Assembly: GCA_030645735.1 (NCBI GenBank)
Contig: JAUSNP010000005.1
Span: forward strand, 78,607 to 142,606
Length of the DNA stretch: 64,000 nt
From: Candidatus Moraniibacteriota bacterium
Lineage (GTDB): Bacteria > Patescibacteria > Paceibacteria > Moranbacterales > UBA2206
Direction of reading: 5' to 3'
Shown: piece after piece, positions 58,952-64,000 of the stretch
Position numbering within the stretch: position 1 is the first letter of the stretch
Layout of the letters: the number at the start of each line of letters is the position of its first letter
Translations under genes and position numbers: made by a program
The notes under the pieces: generated by a model
Database searches by the model: none
What the model saw: only the letters and a program-made list of their open reading frames with translations
What the model was told of the DNA's origin: nothing

Positions 58952-59173
58952 ATGTCAAACGATAAAGAATTAGTTAAATTAGAAGGCGTGGTTGAAGAGA
59001 CCTTGCCTAGTACGACTTTCAAAGTCAAATTGGACAACGGTCACATGGTTCTTGCTCATATTTCGGGCAGAATGCGAGTGAACTATATCCGACTTTTGCC
59101 AGGTGACAGAGTTCTGCTTGAAATGAGTCCCTATGATTTGAGTAAAGGCAGAATCACGCAAAGACTAAAATAA
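58952..59173 (+). CDS. infA: Translation initiation factor IF-1
   Basis: This is a 73-residue OB-fold protein: LVKLEGVVEETLPSTTFKVK, NGHMVLAHISGRMRVNYIRL and RVLLEMSPYDLSKGRIT. It starts the ribosomal operon. Confidence 0.97.
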   Translation: MSNDKELVKLEGVVEETLPSTTFKVKLDNGHMVLAHISGRMRVNYIRLLPGDRVLLEMSPYDLSKGRITQRLK

Positions 59174-59288
59174 ATGATATAAATCGCGAATCAATCACAA
59201 ATCTGTCCCGAATGATCGCGAATAAAGTTTAAAAAATATTAGAGATTATTAGAGTTTAATTAGAGTATTATTAGTGATTTATAACATT
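59174..59288. repeat. 115-bp leader repeat, copy 2 (before rpmJ)
   Basis: GATATAAATCGCGAATCAAT, CCCGAATGATCGCGAAT and ATTAGAGATTATTAGAGTTT, ending GATTTATAACATT before the ATG. It is close to 47114-47225. Confidence 0.85.
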
Positions 59289-59402
59289 ATGAAAGTACGA
59301 GCATCAGTTAAAAAAATCTGTGATAAATGCAAGCTTGTTAAACGAAAAGGAGTTCTTTTCGTAATTTGTGTCACTCCAAAACACAAACAAAGACAAGGCT
59401 AG
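59289..59402 (+). CDS. rpmJ: 50S ribosomal protein L36
   Basis: A 37-residue protein, MKVRASVKKICDKCKLVKRK at the start and VTPKHKQRQG at the end. The zinc ligands of the C+ form are kept: C11, C14, C27 and a His in PKHKQ. It is very short and sits between two copies of the leader repeat. Confidence 0.95.
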   Translation: MKVRASVKKICDKCKLVKRKGVLFVICVTPKHKQRQG

Positions 59403-59509
59403 ATGATATAAATCGCAAATCTTTCGCGAATTTCTCTCGAATGATCGCGAAAAAATATTTTAGAGATAATTAGAGTTTAATTAGCGTTTAATTAGAGACT
59501 TATAACATT
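59403..59509. repeat. 107-bp leader repeat, copy 3 (before rpsM)
   Basis: GATGATATAAATCGCAAATC, CGAATGATCGCGAAAAAA and GAGATAATTAGAGTTTAATT, ending GACTTATAACATT before the ATG. Confidence 0.85.
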
Positions 59510-59896
59510 ATGTTAAGAATCGCTGGTGTAAATATTCCCGATGAAAAAAGAATAGAAATTTCTCTAACCTATATCTATGGAATAGGACCAAGTATTGCAG
59601 CCAAAATTTTGGATGAACTTGGAATTTCAAAACAAACTCGAACCAAAGATCTTTCAGACACTGAAGGAAACAAGATTCGAGAATATGTTGAAAAAACTAT
59701 CCGTGTTGAAGGAGAATTGAAACATGCTGTTCGAACTAATATCAAAAGATTGAAAGAGGTTGGTTGTTATCGTGGAATCAGACATCAGAAAGGTTTGCCA
59801 GTACGCGGTCAAAGAACTAAGACTAATAACCGAACGGTTAGAGGCAATGTTCGCAAGACTATGGGTAGTGGTCGCGTGAAGACTGAAAAGACTTAG
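59510..59896 (+). CDS. rpsM: 30S ribosomal protein S13
   Basis: This 128-residue small-subunit head protein contacts tRNA in the P site. It has MLRIAGVNIPDEKRIEISLT, YGIGPSIAAKILDELGI and CYRGIRHQKGLPVRGQRTKT with the usual basic tail. Confidence 0.97.
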   Translation: MLRIAGVNIPDEKRIEISLTYIYGIGPSIAAKILDELGISKQTRTKDLSDTEGNKIREYVEKTIRVEGELKHAVRTNIKRLKEVGCYRGIRHQKGLPVRGQRTKTNNRTVRGNVRKTMGSGRVKTEKT

Positions 59897-60002
59897 GATA
59901 CTCACGAATTTTAGCTAATTGGAATCGAATGGTCACAAATAGCAAAAAATATTCGTGTAAATTAGTTTTTAAATTCGTGTATAATTAGTGAGTTTATTAT
60001 TT

Positions 60003-60461
60003 ATGACTGAAGAAAAAGTTACAACTGAAGAAGTGGCAGTAGAAGAAGTTTCAGCTGAGGCTAAGGCAGAGGCTGTTGTTGATGCAAAGAAAAAAATCAA
60101 GAAAGCAAAACGACAAATTTTGAAAGGCCGAGCAACTGTGAAATGTACCTACAACAATACTATTGTGAGTATTGCGGATATTAACGGTGCAATTTTAGCT
60201 TGGGCATCTTCTGGAATGATGGGATTTAAGGGTGCTAAAAAAGCTACTCCTTATGCAGCTACTCAAGTTGTGGCAAGTGTTTCAGAAAAAGTGAAGAAAT
60301 ATGGCTTGCAGGAATTGGAAGTTTTTGTGAAAGGTGTTGGAAGTGGACGAGAAGCTTCAATTAGAGCTTTGTCTAACAATGGTTTTGATTTATTAATGAT
60401 CAAAGATATCACTCCAATCCCACACAACGGATGTCGATCTAAAAAACCACGAAGAGTATAA
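60003..60461 (+). CDS. rpsK: 30S ribosomal protein S11 with N-terminal extension
   Basis: The start is ATG 60003, giving 152 residues; a GTG at 59988 is less likely. The first ~35 residues are a Glu/Val/Ala-rich extension ending KKKIKKAKR. The S11 fold follows (ATVKCTYNNTIVSIADINGA, KGAKKATPYAATQVVA, DITPIPHNGCRSKKPRRV). Confidence 0.95.
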   Translation: MTEEKVTTEEVAVEEVSAEAKAEAVVDAKKKIKKAKRQILKGRATVKCTYNNTIVSIADINGAILAWASSGMMGFKGAKKATPYAATQVVASVSEKVKKYGLQELEVFVKGVGSGREASIRALSNNGFDLLMIKDITPIPHNGCRSKKPRRV

Positions 60462-60588
60462 GACGCGTAACGTAGAACGCAAATCATAAAACGTAAATAA
60501 TTTTTTTAAATAAGCAAAGTAATTACAAACTAGGGCATGTGAAGAAAAATCAGGTTTCACGTTTCACGTTCCAAGTTTCAAGATAATA
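60462..60588. repeat. 127-bp leader repeat before rpsD
   Basis: CGCGTAACGTAGAACGCAAA, then ATTACAAACTAGGGCATGTG, then GGTTTCACGTTTCACGTTCC and AAGATAATA before the ATG. The 127 bp before rpsI (63118-63244) is nearly the same. Confidence 0.9.
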
Positions 60589-61221
60589 ATGGCTAGAGAT
60601 ACCGAAGCAAAATGTAGAAAATGTAGAAGAGCATCTGAAAAGTTGTTTCTTAAAGGTGATCGTTGTGAAACCGCTAAATGCGGAATGATTAAACGCGCCT
60701 ATGCTCCCGGAGTACATGGAAAGAAAGTATCTCGTGGTCAAAGTGAGTATGGTATTCAACTTTCAGCTAAGCAAAAAATCAAGCGAATTTATGGTGTTTT
60801 GGAAAGACAATTTAGAAAGCACTTTGATGAAGTTGCTGGCAAGGCTGGAATCACTGGCGATTTGCTTTTGAACAGACTTGAAATGAGATTAGACACGATT
60901 GTATATAGAGCTGGTTTTTCTTCTTCTCGAGCGCAAGCAAGACAATTGGTGAACCATGGCTTGATTAGTGTTAATGGCAAGAGAATGTCAATTCCTTCTT
61001 GTGAAGTGAAAATCGGAGATGTGATTTCAATTAATGGCGCTAAGAATGAAAAGAAATATTTCACTACGGTAAAAGAATCTATTAAGAATAAAAAGAATTT
61101 TCCATCATGGATTAGTTTCGATATTTCAAAAATGGAAGCCAAAGTTACTAATGTTCCAACTCGAGATGAAATCGGAATCAATGTTGATGCTCAAGTTGTA
61201 GTGGAATATTACTCAAGATAA
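60589..61221 (+). CDS. rpsD: 30S ribosomal protein S4 (zinc-binding form)
   Basis: This 210-residue primary 16S rRNA binder has four N-terminal cysteines (CRKCRR, DRCETAKC) that form the zinc site. The S4 domain is LLNRLEMRLDTIVYRAGF ... ARQLVNHGLISVNGKRMSIP, with a C-terminal PTRDEIGINVDAQVVVEYYS. Confidence 0.97.
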   Translation: MARDTEAKCRKCRRASEKLFLKGDRCETAKCGMIKRAYAPGVHGKKVSRGQSEYGIQLSAKQKIKRIYGVLERQFRKHFDEVAGKAGITGDLLLNRLEMRLDTIVYRAGFSSSRAQARQLVNHGLISVNGKRMSIPSCEVKIGDVISINGAKNEKKYFTTVKESIKNKKNFPSWISFDISKMEAKVTNVPTRDEIGINVDAQVVVEYYSR

Positions 61222-61274
61222 ATTTTCTCTTAATTTATAATAATTAGTCCCGAGCAATCGGGATAGAAAAAATT

Positions 61275-62246
61275 ATGCAATCAATAGCACTTCCTCAAAA
61301 ACCAAAATTCACCAGTCTTGGAGGAAACACTGGTAAATTTGAAATCGAAGGATGTTACCCTGGATATGGAACAACTTTGGGCAACGCGCTTCGCAGAGTT
61401 TTGTTGTCTTCACTTTCTGGATCAGCTGTGACTTCAGTGAAAATCAAGGGCGTGACTCATGAATTCTCAACTGTACCGAATGTCTTGGAAGATGTTATTC
61501 AAATTATCTTGAACTTGAAACAAGTTAGATTCAAATCATACAATGACGAACCAGTTAAGATCTCTTTGAAAGTTAAGGGTGAAAAGGTTATCACTGCTGG
61601 AATGATTGAATGTCCGACAGGTGTGGAAGTTATCACTAAAGACGCTCACATTGCAACTATCACCAACCCGAAAGGTGAATTGGAAATTGAATTGGAAATC
61701 AGAAACGGTATTGGCTATGTTCCAGTTGAGCAACAAGAACGAGGTGAGAAGGAGATTGGTGTGATTGCAGTTGATGCAATTTACACTCCAATCAAGCGCG
61801 TGAACTACAATGTTGACAATATGCGCGTAGGAAAGAAAACCGACTTTGAGCGAATCACTTTGGAAATTACAACTGACGGAAGCATTGATTCAAAAGAGGC
61901 TTTCGGCAAAGCTGTGGAAATTTTGGTTGAACAATTTTCAGTTTTTTCCGCGCTAGCTGAAGCGCCAAAGAAAGAAGTTGTGATTGAAGAAGCTGTTGTT
62001 GAAGCAGTTGTGGTTGAAGCTAAAAAAGAAGAAGCTGATCCAAATGAAGTTGAAGTTACAACTTTGAAAAATCTTTCAACTCGAACTCTGAATGTTTTGG
62101 AAGCCAACGCAATCAAAACAATTGGAGATATCGTGAAAATGACTGAAGCTGAGGTGACTGATTTGGAAGGCATGGGAGCAAAAGGCGTGAAAGAAATCAA
62201 AAAATCAATTGGAGATTTCGGAATTAATTTGAAACAAGAAAAATAA
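61275..62246 (+). CDS. rpoA: RNA polymerase alpha subunit
   Basis: The 323 residues comprise the N-terminal assembly domain (YGTTLGNALRRVLLSSLSGS, VTSVKIKGVTHEFSTVPNV), a Glu/Val/Ala-rich linker (about 233-262) and the C-terminal domain (LSTRTLNVLEANAIKTIGDI). The CTD binds DNA and activators. Confidence 0.97.
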   Translation: MQSIALPQKPKFTSLGGNTGKFEIEGCYPGYGTTLGNALRRVLLSSLSGSAVTSVKIKGVTHEFSTVPNVLEDVIQIILNLKQVRFKSYNDEPVKISLKVKGEKVITAGMIECPTGVEVITKDAHIATITNPKGELEIELEIRNGIGYVPVEQQERGEKEIGVIAVDAIYTPIKRVNYNVDNMRVGKKTDFERITLEITTDGSIDSKEAFGKAVEILVEQFSVFSALAEAPKKEVVIEEAVVEAVVVEAKKEEADPNEVEVTTLKNLSTRTLNVLEANAIKTIGDIVKMTEAEVTDLEGMGAKGVKEIKKSIGDFGINLKQEK

Positions 62247-62314
62247 TATCGCATAACGCACAACGTAAACCGCGTAACGTTTAACGATTCGCGTTCCACG
62301 TTTTAAGATTCATT
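62247..62314. repeat. AACGTAAACCGCGTAACG words before rplQ
   Basis: CATAACGCACAACGTAAACC, CGTAACGTTTAACG and CGCGTTCCACGTTTTAAG use the same words as the gaps before rpsD and rpsI, but in a shorter arrangement. Confidence 0.6.
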
Positions 62315-62680
62315 ATGAAGCACTTACAAAAAGGACGAAAATTGGGCCGAGTTAGAAATCAACGAACAGCATTGTTTAGAACTATGCTTGGCAGTTTGAT
62401 TATGCAAGAAAAAATCAAGACTACTGAAGCTAAGGCTAAAGAAATGAAGGCTAAAATTGATAAGTTAATCAACAAGGCTAAGTTGACTAAGATTGAGGCT
62501 AAGAAGGTGGCTGTGCTTCGTGATTTGCGAATAATGATTCCTTTGATGGCTGTGAAAAAATTGTCTGGTGAATTTTTGGATAAGTTTTCCAAGAGAACTA
62601 GCGGTTACACCAGAATTGTCAAATTGGAAGCCAGAAAAGGGGATGCTGCTAAGATGGCAATCATTGAATTTGTAGACTAA
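62315..62680 (+). CDS. rplQ: 50S ribosomal protein L17
   Basis: The 121 residues begin MKHLQKGRKLGRVRNQRTAL, contain LIMQEKIKTTEAKAKEMKAK and end with the basic strand YTRIVKLEARKGDAAKMAII. Confidence 0.97.
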   Translation: MKHLQKGRKLGRVRNQRTALFRTMLGSLIMQEKIKTTEAKAKEMKAKIDKLINKAKLTKIEAKKVAVLRDLRIMIPLMAVKKLSGEFLDKFSKRTSGYTRIVKLEARKGDAAKMAIIEFVD

Positions 62681-62709
62681 CTTATTGCATAATAGTAAAA
62701 AATAATTTT

Positions 62710-63117
62710 ATGAACAAGGGAAAGCAGACAATTCAAAGAAAGTATCATCTGTTTGATGCGCAAGAAAAAGTTCTTGGCAGAATGGCGACTGAAATTGCTT
62801 TGATTCTTCGTGGCAAAGGTAAGATTGATTTCACTCCAAATATTGACGCTGGAGATTTCGTAGTTGTGATCAACTCTGATTTGCTCAAAGTGACTGGCAA
62901 CAAGCTAGATGGCAAGGTTTACAATCATTACAGCGGATATCCAGGCGGTGTGAGTTCAATCAAATTGAAGGATCAAATTACCAAAGATTCTCGCAAGGTG
63001 ATTGAGGGTGCAGTGTATGGTATGCTTTGCAAGAACAAATTGCGAGACAAAATGATGACCAGACTTTTGATTTATAAGGATGCGCAACATAAACACAAGA
63101 TTGAAGTAACCCACTAG
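62710..63117 (+). CDS. rplM: 50S ribosomal protein L13
   Basis: The 135 residues show KYHLFDAQEKVLGRMATEIA, GDFVVVINSDLLKVTGNKL, YNHYSGYPGGVSSIKL and AVYGMLCKNKLRDKMMTRL. Confidence 0.97.
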   Translation: MNKGKQTIQRKYHLFDAQEKVLGRMATEIALILRGKGKIDFTPNIDAGDFVVVINSDLLKVTGNKLDGKVYNHYSGYPGGVSSIKLKDQITKDSRKVIEGAVYGMLCKNKLRDKMMTRLLIYKDAQHKHKIEVTH

Positions 63118-63244
63118 TCGTGTAACGTAGAACGCAAATCGTAAAACGTACAATTTTTTAAAAAAATAAGCAGAATAATTACAAACTAGGATATGTGAAG
63201 GTGAATTAGGTTTCACGTTTCACGTTCCAAGTTCCAAGATAATA
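63118..63244. repeat. 127-bp leader repeat before rpsI
   Basis: TGTAACGTAGAACGCAAATC, ATTACAAACTAGGATATGTG, GGTTTCACGTTTCACGTTCC and AAGATAATA before the ATG. It is the same length as the copy before rpsD and is highly similar throughout. Confidence 0.9.
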
Positions 63245-63781
63245 ATGGCCGTTAAAAAAACTACAACTAAAACTGCAAAAGCCAAGGCTCCTGTGAAGAA
63301 AGCCCCTGCTGTTAAGGAGGAAAAGGTGGTGAAGGAGGCGAAGGTTGTTAAAAAAGCTGAAGTCAAAGAAAGCAAGGGATTTGCTGGGAAGTATTTTTAT
63401 GCTGTTGGAAAGAGAAAAACTTCAATCGCGCAAGTGCGAATTTATGAAGTTGACAAGGTGACTCAAGAACCAGTTATCAACGGCAAAGAGTTGAAAACTT
63501 ATTTTTCAATTGAAAGACATTCAGAAATGGTGAAGGCTCCATTGGTGGCTGCTGGACTTGCTGATCGATTTGAAATTTCTGTGAAGGTGAATGGTGGAGG
63601 AATCATGGGACAAGCTGAAGCAGCTCGATTGGGAGTGGCTCGCGCTGTGATCATCTTTGATGAAACATTGAAAAAGTCTTTGAAGGACTTAGGGTTCCTA
63701 ACTCGTGATGCGAGAATCGTGGAACGAAAGAAACCAGGAAAAAGAAAAGCTCGTCGTTCTCCACAGTGGGCAAAACGTTAG
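63245..63781 (+). CDS. rpsI: 30S ribosomal protein S9 with Lys/Ala-rich N-terminal extension
   Basis: Of 178 residues, the first ~50 are low-complexity Lys/Ala/Val/Glu (KKTTTKTAKAKAPVKK...). S9 then begins at YFYAVGKRKTSIAQVRI, with GGGIMGQAEAARLGVARAVI and the basic end ERKKPGKRKARRSPQWAKR. It is the last gene of the operon, followed by a terminator. Confidence 0.96.
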   Translation: MAVKKTTTKTAKAKAPVKKAPAVKEEKVVKEAKVVKKAEVKESKGFAGKYFYAVGKRKTSIAQVRIYEVDKVTQEPVINGKELKTYFSIERHSEMVKAPLVAAGLADRFEISVKVNGGGIMGQAEAARLGVARAVIIFDETLKKSLKDLGFLTRDARIVERKKPGKRKARRSPQWAKR

Positions 63782-63806
63782 TATTAGTCATCAATTTCTT
63801 GAATAT

Positions 63807-63836
63807 AAAAACCCATTCGAAAGAATGGGTTTTTTG
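63807..63836 (+). terminator. rpsI terminator
   Basis: AAAAACCCATTC pairs with GAATGGGTTTTT around GAAA. Confidence 0.88.
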
Positions 63837-64000
63837 ATTGCACGTCATTTTTATTTCATAAAAATTACAAAGTGTCCATTTTCTTTGGCAGCAAAGAAAG
63901 TGGACGAAAAGAAACTGCTGCCCAGACTCGTGCTGTCTAAATTTCTAGCTTACTCGCTAAAATTCCAATAAGTGTTAGAAAAGCTTTCTAGTATGTAATT
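63837..64000. repeat. Second copy of the 4.8-5.3 kb dispersed repeat (runs off the window)
   Basis: ACAAAGTGTCCATTTTCTTT (from 63867) and TCGCTAAAATTCCAATAAGT (from 63954) match 4823 and 4942. The stretch 63836-63866 matches the inverted segment near 5243-5290. No gene is supported. Confidence 0.75.

Noticed and set aside
59174..59509. Repeated leaders around rpmJ as a CRISPR or integron array
   Set aside because: Only two adjacent copies flank a ribosomal gene, they are imperfect, and there are no integrase or attC features.
1..64000. Recoding of TGA as glycine or tryptophan
   Set aside because: TGA ends many genes at the expected family length, and tryptophan and glycine in conserved motifs use TGG and GGN.

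Overview
The window looks like the chromosome of a small-genome bacterium of the Candidate Phyla Radiation (Patescibacteria), probably a Parcubacteria/Moranbacteria-type organism. This is inferred from gene content and style, not from a marker tree. The sequence is AT-rich and uses the standard code (TGA acts as a stop). Most core genes have A/T-rich upstream regions and no clear Shine-Dalgarno sequence. Housekeeping proteins are trimmed: ThrRS lacks the TGS domain, AlaRS lacks its C-terminal domain, the SMC lacks a recognisable hinge and MurF lacks its N-terminal domain. The DUF1461, GtrA, two-CW, sigma-4/HARE-HTH and TraG/VirD4-like genes also fit this group.

Layout. 0-9.6 kb, mostly minus strand: miaB (cut by the window edge), thrS behind a T-box-like leader, a YdjM-type membrane protein and dnaE behind an attenuator-like leader, with lone orphan genes between them. 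9.8-16.2 kb, plus strand: rnhB, rpmF, nusB, rnc, an SMC-like gene, rpsP, then an L10 leader with rplJ-rplL. 16.3-27.4 kb is accessory: a phospholipase-D-like enzyme, DUF1461, a two-gene orphan operon, two small transporter cassettes bounded by a 49-bp repeat next to tRNA-Gln, dnaX, GtrA, a two-CW protein, three orphan genes and a four-helix-bundle protein. 27.4-33.0 kb is a division and cell-wall cluster: mraZ, rsmH, an ftsL-like gene, ftsI/pbp and a murF-like gene. 33-43.6 kb holds orphan genes, a broken tRNA-Glu next to a GIY-YIG gene and an intact tRNA-Glu, polyprenyl synthase, uppS, a redox chain (CcdA/DsbD-like, trxA, trxB), malic enzyme, yjbQ, pcm and mltG. 43.7-58.6 kb holds an EamA transporter, the sigma-4/HARE regulator, a membrane protein plus VirD4-like ATPase pair, mnmA, three small genes, alaS, an FtsA-like gene and a large membrane-anchored protein. 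58.7-63.8 kb is a translation/transcription operon: infA, rpmJ, rpsM, rpsK, rpsD, rpoA, rplQ, rplM, rpsI.

How the genes fit together. The lipid-carrier genes (polyprenyl synthase, UppS) and wall genes (RsmH cluster, PBP, MurF, MltG) show peptidoglycan synthesis. TrxB, TrxA and the CcdA/DsbD-like protein can pass reducing power from NADPH to the outside of the membrane. The information-processing genes form three compact operons with RNA leaders.

The most striking feature is the density of small repeats. Palindromes sit inside coding genes (smc, rsmH, mnmA, miaB) and inside a dead tRNA gene. There are near-identical leaders in front of unrelated genes, MITE-like inverted repeats between operon genes, and a Y-shaped palindrome. 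A second recurring pattern is isolated orphan genes with strong Shine-Dalgarno sites, sigma-70-type promoters and their own terminators, placed singly between housekeeping operons.
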